A stretch of DNA of 64,000 bases from Arctopsyche grandis (taxonomy: Eukaryota > Arthropoda > Insecta > Trichoptera > Hydropsychidae): assembly GCF_051622035.1 (NCBI RefSeq), contig NC_135364.1, forward strand, positions 18,723,001 through 18,787,000, given 5' to 3'. The notes beneath the pieces are model-generated. The model was given only the letters and a program-made list of their open reading frames with translations, ran no database searches and was not told the DNA's origin. Shown piece after piece: positions 22,570 to 33,082 of the stretch. Numbering within the stretch: position 1 is the first letter of the stretch; every line of letters starts with the position of its first letter. Made by a program: the position numbers and the translations under genes.

Positions 22570-23642
22570 ATGGAGTGTAGGCTTTGTTTGAGGCTTGTAA
22601 CAGCTGATTGTTTAATTCCAATTTTTGAAAATTCCAATTCTCAAGTCGAACGCATTTGGAGTTGCTGTAATCTACGGGTTAGTTTAAACAATTTTTATTT
22701 CATTTTTGGTTTGAAAGCAAAATATTTCAATTATTATTTAACTTACAGGTTCAAAATCAATACAGACTACCAGATATGATATGCTTGTCGTGTGAATCCA
22801 ACTTAAGCATGTTTAGTGATTTTAAAACAATTTGTGCTAAAAATGATAAAACAGTTAAATTGAGATTAAACGAATGTTTGAATATTAAAGTAGAAGAAGT
22901 TTTATTGGATAATTTAGTTTGGGAGGACAACTGGAGTCATACTAATGTACTGGAATTTAAAAAAAAATGTAATCCTGAGGATTGTGAAAATCAATCAAAA
23001 AATGTGGGAAAAGGCAATATAAACCAAATGAATGTAATTACAGATCACCATTTTAACCCAAATCAAATAAGTCCCAACAGCTCTAAGTTTTTTGAAAATA
23101 GTACTTTAAAAGTACATATGGAATATCATTCTGGAGAAAAATCTTTCAAATGCGAAATCTGCTTAAAAGTATTTAGAAGAGAAGATGATTTAAAAGAACA
23201 CATGAAATATCATATAGAAGAAAAACCTTTCAAGTGTGACATTTGTTCAAAATGTTTTGTTTTAAATGGTGCTCTCAAACTTCATATGAAACGTCACATT
23301 GGTATCAAACCTTTCCAATGTGTCTTCTGTTCAAGGTCTTATCTGATAAAAAGTGAATTAACAATTCATATGAAGTATCACATGGGAGAAACACATTTCA
23401 AGTGTGAAATTTGTTCAAAAGGCTTTGTTCGAAAATGTACTTTACAAATACACATGAAATTTCACACAGGAGAAAAACCTTTCAAGTGTGACATTTGTTC
23501 AAGAGGCTTTGTTCAAAAATGTACTTTACAAGTACACATGAAATGTCACACTGGAGAAAAACCTTTCAAGTGTGACATTTGTTCAAAAGACTTTGTTAAA
23601 AAATCTAACTTAAAAAGACACCAAAATATTCATGACAAATAA
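22570..23642 (+). CDS. ZAD-type C2H2 zinc-finger protein
   Basis: Probable sequence-specific DNA-binding nuclear protein. Two exons: 22570-22677 and 22749-23642 (333 aa). The start ATG has a strong context (GCGCCATGG). The N-terminal ZAD dimerisation domain is seen as MECRLCLR with a second Cys pair CLSC after the intron. The C-terminal half has six complete C2H2 fingers with TGEKPFKCDIC-type linkers, preceded by one degenerate finger that keeps only its His-x3-His part (LKVHMEYH). ZAD zinc-finger proteins form a large, fast-evolving insect family, so no specific orthologue is proposed. Fingers five and six are very similar (GFVRKCTLQIHM and GFVQKCTLQVHM), which suggests recent finger duplication. 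AT-rich DNA follows. Confidence 0.9.
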
Positions 23643-23884
23643 AAACCCCTGAAATAATATAAAAACCTGATTTTGAAAAATGAAATAACTCATTGAGTTA
23701 AATTACATGTATGTAAATTCAGAGAGGTTTTTCAGATTTGTAATCTTTATAGTTACAAGGTTTTTATTAGTTACATTTTATATCATATATATTGTATACT
23801 AGCTATAAGATAATAGTAATCATATTAAAAAAAATTAAGAAAAACTTTGTTTTTTAATTGGGACCCGAACCGAAAACCGGATTA

Positions 23885-24073
23885 AGGTCTGTTCATACCT
23901 ATCCAGCACGACCCGTATCCTGCAAGTGCGGATAGTATTCTTTGGTACATTATATGGACGTATTCATACCCCATTCGCGCATACGCATTCATGCGCGTCC
24001 ATATAGAATGTACTAAAGAATACTGTCCGTACTTGCAGGATTCGGGTCGTACTGGATAGGTATGAACAGACCT
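23885..24073. mobile_element. PIF/Harbinger-type MITE
   Basis: A 189-bp element with ~80-bp inverted arms beginning AGGTCTGTTCATACCTATCC. Arms share GTATCCTGCAAGT-like and TATATGGACG-like segments. A 3-bp TTA lies at each end (23882-23884 and 24074-24076), the duplication typical of PIF/Harbinger. Its end resembles AAGTCTGTTCATAC at 24982, beside a Harbinger-like transposase fragment. Confidence 0.75.
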
Positions 24074-24125
24074 TTAACCGTTACGTTTGCCGGAACAAAA
24101 ACCAAAACCGTACCGATATTTTTTT

Positions 24126-24258
24126 CGGTTCGTCACCTTCCTGCGAGTTGGGACCAACTCGGCCGCGTTCAGAATTGCTACTATCACTTCGTCTTCGGCC
24201 GTCATAATAAACCAACGTGCATTAACAAGCCAGTCGTCTCATTCGTTCCATCCCCTAT
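24126..24258 (+). mobile_element. Diverged partial LTR related to the 20355-21451 element
   Basis: Shares CCTTCCTGCGAGT, the AATAAA-containing segment, CGTGCATTAACA and CCAGTCGTCTCATTCGTTC with the 162-bp repeats, in the same order, at clearly lower identity. It lacks the first ~35 bases. It looks like an older solo terminal repeat of the same family. Confidence 0.7.
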
Positions 24259-24981
24259 AATACTAAAATACCTGTAATAGAATGTATTACTAAATGGAAT
24301 AGCACATTCGATGTGTTAAACTCTTGTTATGTAAAGAATTTTGTTCAAAAATAGCTGAAAACAATATGGGATAAATTGCAAAGCGAGCAAAAGACGTCAA
24401 GTCATTTTTACGGGATTTGGATTCAATCAAAATTGAAACTACAAAACTCAAAAATAGATATACCCATACTTGTAATAATTAGCTCCTAGCATAAAACAAA
24501 CAACTTGATTCTTTCTGAACTGTTGTTGCATTTTTGTTCCTAAAAGCAGGGCTTGATGAGAAATTGGTAAACCTAGAATAATCGTAAGTGAAGCTAAAAG
24601 GAGGTTTGTAAAAAGTTAAATAAGTATGAATAAGAAAAATGTATTTTGTCTACATCAGAATATATCTAATAATTTTAGCTACATCAGATTCTGCCCTCTA
24701 TTCTGCAGTGCATCAGCGGCAAGCTGCAAACGCTAGAAAATATTCTCCTTTGACATTTTAATAATGTATATGATCACAATAAGTTATAGCAAAAAGTCGT
24801 ATAGACGATGTGGGTGTATTTACATTAACTTGCTAATATACAAGAGAACAAAAAACAGGAACTGAACCGATATATTTTTTTACCGAACTAGAACGAAAAA
24901 AATAACGGTTCGGGTTCCTGCAGAATATTGACACTATCAGACAATGGGGCCTTCGACACAGTCAATATTACTAACAGTATC

Positions 24982-25375
24982 ACCTGTAAAAGTCTGTTCA
25001 TACTTAACAACACTGCACGGCTTCAGCACTGCACGACTCCGTTTCAAATATGTCATTTTATTACATTTCTATTCATATCTACCTACACGTCGCGGTCACG
25101 TCACGCTTACAGCATTTTGGCCGAGTGCAAGGCAAAATCGGCTTACTTATACATTACAGGCCATGACGATACGGCGCAATATTGCTTACGTCGTATTATC
25201 GAGTACTTACAATATGAATGCATACACGTGCATATTGTGGATGATGGACAACATTTTTTAAAATATTTCCGTGTGAACCGATACCAATTTGAAACAATAC
25301 TGGATAAAATAAAAACACAAATCACCAATAAATCTACAAAATTTAAGGGAGCATTGTCAAAAAGTCATTGTCAGT
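24982..25375 (+). mobile_element. PIF/Harbinger transposase N-terminal fragment
   Basis: At 25240-25350 the frame reads FLKYFRVNRYQFETILDKIK, matching the conserved N-terminal region of Harbinger-derived nucleases (FxxYFRMxxxxFxxLL). The left part starts AAGTCTGTTCATAC, close to the terminal sequence of the nearby Harbinger-type MITE. The catalytic DDE region is missing, so it is a relic. Confidence 0.55.
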
Positions 25376-26035
25376 GCCAAAACAATGTCGAAAGATTGAA
25401 CAGCTGTCAACTGTCACTATCGATAATTGGTCCAAAACAGCAAAGCGGCAGACTCATGGCACATAATTCGCGTGTATTTCTCCACGATGGCCAAAAAGAC
25501 GGATACGATACGTGATTACTAGTCAAATGTGAACCTGTCACAGGACAACTGGTCGCTCTAGATCGGTCACTCGTGATCATCCGTCACGCTAAAACTGGTC
25601 ACGAGAAAACTAGTCACACGCTAAAACTGGTCACGAGAAAACTAGTCACACGCTTAAACTGGTCACGAGAAAACTGGTCACACGCTGAAACTGGTCACGA
25701 GAAAACTGGTCACACGCTGAAACTGGTCACACCCAAAAATTTAAAATTGGTCACACAAACAAAAATATTCTCAAATAGTTTTTATTTACGAAATTTTTAT
25801 TATTATCGACTAGACATATGTTCGAGCCAAAGGCCCTCATGGCCGTGGCCGTGGCCGTTGTTTGTGGTCTTCGCGAGGAGTTCGCGGGTATCTGTCAGCC
25901 CATCTGACGTTCGCATCGCTCGCATCCGAGAAGGTTCGCATGGCAATCGCTTTTGCGTTCATTTCACTTTGACAGTTCGAATGTCAAATCAAAATTTAAT
26001 CTTAATTCACCACGGTAAATGTATCGCGGGGAGGT

Positions 26036-26383
26036 CTACGAAAACACTGATTGTGTTAGTAAGATATGGCATGCCATATCCCTTTGCAGCCCATCCAACA
26101 AAATCCACATGCTGGGGTGGCTGCAATTAAAAATCGCGTTCAACGCATTGTGAAAACCCTCGCAACAATTCGTTGTTTTGGGCGATCCATCAATGGCTGC
26201 CGAGTGTTGGTTCCACAATTCTACCCACCTGACGAAGTGAATACAATTTTTTCGATGCTTCATGGGGAGTTTCCAGACGAGGCCATTTATCAAGATGTCG
26301 CGACATATTTTTTTACGACCTATATTGGAGGCATTGCGGGACGAACTCCACCATTCCCTATAGAATTGTACCAATTCTACCAA
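26036..26383 (-). pseudogene. MULE transposase C-terminal fragment
   Basis: A 115-codon open frame that keeps the signature TTNCCEGFHNAL, comparable to the R-T-N-N-x-E-G-(W/F)-H motif after the MULE catalytic core, with HPSMWILLDGL following. Its N-terminal catalytic DDE region is not present in the window. It extends slightly into the left inverted arm. Confidence 0.75.
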
Positions 26384-26463
26384 TTATCATAGATATTACA
26401 ATAGAACCACGATTATCCGTTTTCAACACATTATACATAAACATATTCTTGAATATATATTAT

Positions 26464-26666
26464 TTGGTTTGATTTTTAAATGCTTTTTATTATTACGAAA
26501 TTATGTTCACAATACATCTTATATCTACATATTTTAATAGCTACTGATTTACTGATCATTTTCTATTTTGCAATTTTATTTTATTTGGTTAGTAATCATA
26601 GTATTATATTATTCTAATGTTAATGCACAGCATAATAGGAGAAAGAGCTCAAAAACCTATTTACAA
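26464..26666 (-). mobile_element. Short 3' fragment of the Jockey-type LINE
   Basis: The reverse complement matches the 3' untranslated end of the LINE at 38377-39790 nearly base for base (GTTTTTGAGCTCTTT, TAGAATAATATAATACTATG, CATAATTTCGTAATAATAAA). An exact 15-bp duplication TTGAATATATATTAT flanks it at 26449-26463 and 26667-26681. A heavily 5'-truncated insertion into the MULE. Confidence 0.9.
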
Positions 26667-27899
26667 TTGAATATATATTATAATATATAGATGACATATA
26701 GAAAATGTTTTACAATGTAACAAAGATAGACAAATAATGTTACCGACGATTTATTTATGTAGATGAGATGTAACAAGTTCATTATAAAATGACGAATTCA
26801 CTTTTAGATACCGTCCATATTAAAGATGAAGCCGATGGCATAATCATCGCTCTTGTACAAAACATGCAGAATGAATCTCCGGCAACGTCCCATTGGCTCC
26901 GAAGCTGAGAAAACAAAACGACCTTCTTTTTTACATATAATTTCTATTGTAACAAGTGAACATAAATAAAGGATCCTCTTACTAACACAATCAGTGTTTT
27001 CGTAGATCTCCCCGCGGTACATTTACCGCGGTGAATTAAGATTAAATTTTGATTTGACATTCGAACTGTCAAAGTGAAATGAACGCAAAAGCGATTGCCA
27101 ACCTTCTCGGATGCGAACGATGCGAACGTCAGATGGGCTGACAGATACCCGCGAACTCCTCGCGAAGACCACAAACAACGGCCACGGCCACGGCCACGAG
27201 GGCCTTTGGCTCGAACATATGTCTAGTCGATAATAATAAAAATTTCGTAAATAAAAACTATTTGAGAATATTTTTGTTTGTGTGACCAATTTTAAATTTT
27301 TGGGTGTGACCAGTTTCAGCGTGTGACCAGTTTTCTCGTGACCAGTTTTAGCGTGTGACTAGTTTTCTCGTGACCAGTTTCAGCGTGTGACCAGTTTTCT
27401 CGTGACCAGTTTTAGCGTGTGACTAGTTTTCTCGTGACCAGTTTTAGCGTGTGACTAGTTTTCTCGTGACCAGTTTTAGCGTGACGGATGATCACGAGTG
27501 ACCGATCTAGAGCGACCAGTTGTCCTGTGACAGGTTCACATTTGACTAGTAGTCCCTTTACCGATTTTCTACAATTTTTTTTATATTTGTCATTTCAAGT
27601 AATGGTCATTAAATTTTTATTTATGGCGAAATGCACTATAAATTTCAACCTAGTTAATGACAGTTGTTCGCGGGCTTTCCTGTTCGAATGCCTGTATTTA
27701 TTTTCCATAATATTCTATCGGTTTTTTGATATAACAAATGTCATCTAAGATTAGCTTGTCGATTCTCACGTGATGGAATAATTTATTTTCGATAAATAGG
27801 AGTTTCATGAATCGAGGTATTTGAATAAGCAAACACGTTTTCGGCGTATTTTCCTAATCGAATACTCACTGAATACCTAATAGATTCCTTTTAATCACG

Positions 27900-30800
27900 A
27901 TGAATAAAAGTACAGAGGTGACTTGCCCTGTCTGCGGACGTTCATTCTCACCAGACGTCATACAGCAACACGCTGATCGTTGTTTATTTCTTACATCATC
28001 AGCATCACCACCTAGTAATAGTATAGCGAAAAAGATAAAACTTGACCACCGCCCAGCAAAATCTCTAGATTTTGATAATCATGATAAACCTCCACCTGCA
28101 AAGGTTTTTTTCTTATATGATATTTTTATTATATGTACATATGTATATACAAACAACTGTTTTTAATGTGCTGTAGAAACCAAAAACGGAAAATGTACCA
28201 CTTGCAGAACAAATGCGTCCGAAATCTCTGGAAGAGTACATCGGACAATGTCACGTGATAGGAGATAACACTTTATTGAGGCAATTGATATTGAAGAGAG
28301 AAATTCCCAGTATGATATTTTGGGGTCCTCCTGGATGTGGAAAGGTATTCAAGTTTTACAATATAAAATTAGTGTGTATATAAGCATTTCGTTTCACCGT
28401 TTCAGTAGACATCGTTGGCGAATGTAATATCAAACATATGCAAAGAGGAAAGTAATCTACGATTCGTTAAATTATCGGCGACCATGTCCGGGGTTAACGA
28501 TGTCAAGGAAGTTGTTAAAGTTGCTAAAAACGAAGCCAAGTTTGACCGTAAGACTATTCTTTTCATGGACGAGGTACATCGTTTTAATAAACTGCAGCAA
28601 GATACGTTTCTGCCGCATATCGAAAGCGGGGTCATCGTGATGATTGGAGCGACAACGGAAAACCCATCTTTCAGTTTGAACTCGGCTTTGCTGAGTCGAT
28701 GTCGGGTTATAGTACTAGAGAAACTTAACAGTGATAACGTTATGAATATCTTGTTGAGAGCTGTGACTGAAAAATACAGTGCAGATATTGTAGATTGTGC
28801 AGATGAAGTTTCTAGCAGGTATTCTAATAACGAAATAATTATAAACTTTTACAATTCTTAACTTTTATCATTTTTTAGACCGTCTATAGATCGGAAGACT
28901 TTACAGTGGTTAGCGGATATTTGTGACGGTGATGCAAGAATAGCGTTAAACAGTCTTCAGATATCATTTCAGATGAAACAACCTCGCACTGGATCGTCCA
29001 AATCTGTTCATATATCCCTTGAGGATATACAGGAAGGAATCAAGGTTATAAAATCTTTGCTTGCATTAGTTGTCTTTATATGTAGGTACTTCTAGATACC
29101 TTTTATGTTAATGGATTAATGTAATTAAAACAGCTTTTAATAACTAAGTTTAAGCCGTCAATTTGAGTTATGTTAAATTTCTCTATAGGCTTTTCTAAGA
29201 TATATTTTAAAACAGAAGGCAGTTTCTTCTTCTTTCCCGTAATTTTCTTCATGTCTGAGAGTCGTGACTTTCCCCGTCTTTTGACTTCCAAACAGTGGCC
29301 CGTCGTGGTCTTCTAGCCATCTTGACATCCCACAGTTTTCCCAGTGGCAACCTTAACCTTGTCCCTCCATCTTGTTGGAGATCTTCCTCTACATCTGCTT
29401 CCCAAAATGACAAAATTTCGCAGGTCGTCCTGATCTCGCCTTGCAATTTGCTCAAATAACTAAAGGATACGTCTAAAACAGATGGATAGGTTATCGCAAA
29501 CCTTCAGCTCTTGCTCGATGAAAGGAATTAGTTCTTCTCGCTGTCCAAGGGATTCTAAGCATACATCTCCAGTACATTTCAAAAGCGTCTCTTTTTAGCT
29601 CGCACCGTCCATGTCTCCACTCCCAACAAAAATATGGGGAAAATCAAAGCGCATTTTCATAGACACTGCCTTTCTCAAGCTCGCACCGTCTATGTCTACT
29701 CCATATATAATAAAATATGGGGAAGACCAAACGCATTTTCGTAGACATGGTGATACTCTATCGTCAACCCTCAGCTCTTGCAGGATGGAAGCAATAGTTC
29801 TTCCTGCTGTCCAGGGGATCCTAAGTATCTATCTTCAGGACATCTCAAAAGCGTCTATTCTCTGCCTTTCTCGAGCGTGCACCGTTCATGTATCCACTCC
29901 GGTTCCCGGAAGAATGCATTGAATAGTAGCGCAGTTTCAAGAAATCCTAATTTTAAAGAGGCTCAAGAAGAACTTACGCAATAGAATTCTACAAAAAAGG
30001 GTTAGCACCAATGGCGGCTCGTGAGAATTCATAGGGGGGGTTGCAGAGATTAATCAGGCTGTAGTAGCTCGCTGACCTTACCGGTGATCAAATGCAGACA
30101 AAAACAGCATGTATTTGTACTATACTGGGAGGGCTGCACCCTCAGATAACATAGAAATACCCCTTGACGCTTTTTTGTGGAATTCTATTGCGTTAGTTCT
30201 TTTTGAGCATCTTTGAAAGTTTGGATGTCTCTTTAGTGCATTTATCCGATCACCTTCCACTCAATATATAAATACGGGAAAGACCAAACGTATTTTGGTA
30301 GATACGGTAATGCCCTATCGTCAACCCTCAGCTCTTGCAGGATGGAAGCAATGGTTCTTCTCGCTGTCCAGGGAATCTTAAGCATCCATCTTCAGCACCA
30401 CATCTCAAAAGCGTCCATTCTCTGCCTTTCACGAGCTCGCACCTTCTGTCTGGTCTATCCAAATTGTGCTCAGTTCTGACACTGAGCTTTCCAAAGACGT
30501 TTAATAGTGTTTGTAAAAGTATTGTAGTTGGGTTGCATCGCCACTGATGCCAAAACAAGTTTGACGCAAAACTAAAGAAATTTTTTAATGGAATAACAGT
30601 CGGCGATGCAAATAATAACAAATTGATTGTTAGTTCTAGAAAAATATAATAGAAACGAAACTAGGATTAACTCTGCGGTCCTTTTGGCTCTAAGACATTG
30701 TTCTAAGAAGAGCATACAATCCTTATTTCAAATTAGCCAACAAAGAAAATCAATGACTCGAAATTTATGCATACGTATTCATCGACTATTTGGTAGTTGG

Positions 30801-31826
30801 CATCATTTTTCCAGAGCAATGCATTTAAAATTGGCTTCTCTGGCATGTGGATCTTTCACTTCTTTTCCTTCTCACTTTCATTTAGAGATCTCACTTATTA
30901 TACGACCGCAAAGGGGAGGAACATTACAACATAATATCAACGATGCACAAAAGTATACGAGCATCGGACGACAACGCTGCACTATACTGGCTGACCAGAA
31001 TGCTCACCGGTGGAGAAGATCCTCTATACATTGCGCGACGTTTAGTTCGACTCGCTGGCGAGGACATCGGTAATTATAAATACAATTCGAATTGTTAACT
31101 ATTCATATCCATAGGTAAATGGATATTCGATTTACCTATTTTAAGATTCTATATATACTTGTAGTTTTAAGCTGACACACATAAATTTTGTATGAATAGT
31201 GACGTATCACAATTCATACAGACATACATATGTATCTGAAGGCAATCATATGTGGACATTAGTCGATTCAAATGACCATACATTTGTAGGTCGTCAACTT
31301 CCACCTCGAGATAAGCTTTACTGAAGTGATAAAGCAACTGTTTCAATTGCGACAAAAACTTAATTGAGAACATTCCAAAATGTATCTGGTTGAAATTTTA
31401 ATCGCACAGGTCTAGCAGATCCCAGAGCCTTGCAGATTGCCGTCTCGTGTATGCAAGCCTGTCAATTGATAGGCATGCCGGAATGTGACGTGGTATTGGC
31501 AGAATGCGTCGTGTACATGGCGAGGGCTCCGAAGAGCACCGAGGTGTATGTGGCCCTTCAAAGGTGTAAGAAGAACATCTCGGAGCACAAAGGAGCTCTG
31601 CCGTCGGTGCCGCTACCTTTGAGAAACGCGCCGACCAAACTCATGACTGAACTCGGTACTAATTGATAGTCCAAACTTTTTTGGGAAGCATGGAGTTGAG
31701 ATGATTAGTTTTTTATTCTGGTTATTGTCTTGTGCAGGTTACGGGAGAGGATACAACACAGCACACAAAAACAAATCGGGTTTGCAGTATATGCCGGATG
31801 GGATGGAGAGCGTGGTGTTTTTTTGA
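27900..31826 (+). CDS. WRNIP1: ATPase WRNIP1 (Werner helicase-interacting protein 1 homolog)
   Basis: AAA+ ATPase of the Mgs1/RarA family acting at stalled replication forks. Exons: 27900-28103, 28177-28344, 28409-28818, 28879-29044, 30886-31069, 31410-31655, 31738-31826. Sum 1467 bp, 488 aa. The N-terminal UBZ4 zinc finger binds ubiquitin (CPVCGRSF, then H-x3-C). Then come [14 protein letters not shown], Walker A GPPGCGKTS, Walker [12 protein letters not shown] and sensor [19 protein letters not shown]. The C-terminal tetramerisation part reads [35 protein letters not shown] and [11 protein letters not shown]. The third exon uses the second of two close AGs (CAGTAG, then ACATCG). The 1.84-kb fourth intron is filled with LINE relics. 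Confidence 0.94.
29240..30545 (-). mobile_element. Duplicated LINE relics in WRNIP1 intron 4
   Basis: Segments at about 29490-29920 and 30240-30545 are diverged copies of the same sequence in the same orientation (both contain CCCTCAGCTCTTGCAGGATG and a GCTGTCCAGGG-type segment). On the minus strand they encode broken pieces of the LINE C-terminal region, as at 3347-3405. Stops and frame changes are frequent. They lie antisense to WRNIP1. Confidence 0.65.
29940..30235. repeat. Imperfect inverted repeat between the two LINE relics
   Basis: Arms at about 29950-30003 and 30172-30225 share AAGAACT(T/A)ACGCAATAG and AATTC(T/C)ACAAAAAAG in opposite orientation. The loop starts with AATGGCGGCTCGTGAGAATT, resembling the hAT-type terminus at 7531, and is G-rich. 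Possibly a small transposon or a rearrangement junction. Confidence 0.5.
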
Positions 31827-33082
31827 AATGAACACGAACGTTGAGATTTATATATCATTCTTATCAAAAAATACACACATTTAAAATAAACATCTTTTCA
31901 TTAAAAATTATGCATGCAATTTGCAAGGTATTATTATTAAAAAGATTGCAATTCCTACATTTAATCATTGTCATATTAATAATGCAACTAACCTCTGCTC
32001 GGAAATGCTCTTTCACATGTTGCAAACACTTTTCTTCCCAACAATAAAAAAAATACACAGTATGGCAGTTTTTTTTCAATGACATTGAGAAAACTAGACC
32101 TATCATAATTCAAAAACGACTTCACTACTGATTTTTTATATATATATATAAATTTAATTAAGTGAAACCGATGCTAAAAAAGTTACATTGATTTAGATAC
32201 ATCTAACGAAATTAGATGCATAACAACTTATATTTGATTTGATTAAAACTATCAGGTGTTTCAATAGATTTGTGCATAAGATTAGTTGAAATAAAAAGTC
32301 AATTGAAAATTCATGTATTTTTTGTACACTACCGATGCAAAGCAACGTAACTAATTTAATAAATAAAAGAAATAAAAACATAACCGTTAATATTTCAGTT
32401 GAACTAAAGTTAATAAAGATAAAAAAAAGTAGTCCCCAATTGTATTCGCCATCATCTAAGATGTTTCTCAATATAAATACAGCAATAAATAATCTAAACA
32501 TTTGAAAACTATTTTTTTTTAAATGCAACAATAATTAATTTTTCAATAAGTGTTGAATTTGCTATACTGAAAACTAAATAAAATACATTTTTAACTAATA
32601 AAAACAAAACACTTGAGTTTCCTTTAGGCATATTTCGTACGTATACGTATATAAAATATAACAGGTTGGAAATGTGAATTTATTATGATATATTTTCTAA
32701 AATACATGTAAAGATCACATTTCACAATACATTTTCAATAAAAAAAATTTGATGAAACCTATGTACATACTTGATCGTGACCGTAAAAAAAATCATGTTT
32801 GTAATTAACGATCAATTTATAAAAAAAAACATGAAAAAATGAGTCATTAGGTGACAAATGATTATAAATTGACTATTAAAAAAAAAGATCTAAAAATAGC
32901 TTATTCTAAAATTTTTTGATTGCGTCTGGAATTTAATCTATAAATATGTATTTTACTACATATACTAGGCTCAAAGATATTTAATTGATAAAATAAGAAG
33001 TTATGCGAGTTCGTCAAAAAAATCTAAAATATTAAAAACTAAATTGCAACATTGTATGTTTATTTTTTTAATTTAATTTTCA
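31827..33082. other. Convergent 3' interval between WRNIP1 and TOP1
   Basis: Strongly AT-rich, about 1.25 kb, expected to contain both 3' untranslated regions. Short open frames here have no family resemblance or codon support. A (TA)n tract of ~20 bp lies near 32137. Nothing else recognised. Confidence 0.6.

Larger units (their letters stand above)
23855..24925 (+). mobile_element. Decayed hAT-like element carrying nested insertions
   Basis: Inverted ends GGGACCCGAACCG (near 23861) and CGGTTCGGGTTCC (near 24907) frame the region. Inside, 24270-24330 reads ITKWNSTFDVLNS, which resembles the (T/K)RWNST motif of hAT transposases. Many stops interrupt the remaining coding part to about 24760. 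A Harbinger-type MITE and an LTR relic lie within. No target duplication was identified, so the boundaries are tentative. Confidence 0.4.
25514..27554 (-). mobile_element. Mutator-like element (MULE) with ~560-bp inverted arms
   Basis: Left arm 25514-26063 and right arm 26978-27554 are inverted copies starting GA(T/C)TACTAGTCAAATGTGAA. Each arm carries a tandem array of ~30-bp units (ACTGGTCACGAGAAAACT then AGTCACACGCTAAA), then a (GGCCGT)-rich stretch. The minus strand of the centre encodes a MULE transposase C-terminal piece at 26036-26383 (WVELWNQHSA, PKTTNCCEGFHNALNAIF, HPSMWILLDGLQRDMA). The rest of the transposase is gone. A Jockey-type LINE fragment lies inside at 26464-26666. Related arm ends occur at 43125-43255 and 59466-59520. 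Confidence 0.8.

Noticed and set aside
25573-26130. 185-codon frame across the MULE left arm
   Set aside because: Its repeats are the translated tandem DNA units, and the mirrored arm encodes similar nonsense on the other strand.
32193-32531. 112-codon minus-strand frame between WRNIP1 and TOP1
   Set aside because: F/I/L-rich translation of AT-rich 3' untranslated DNA, no homology recognised.
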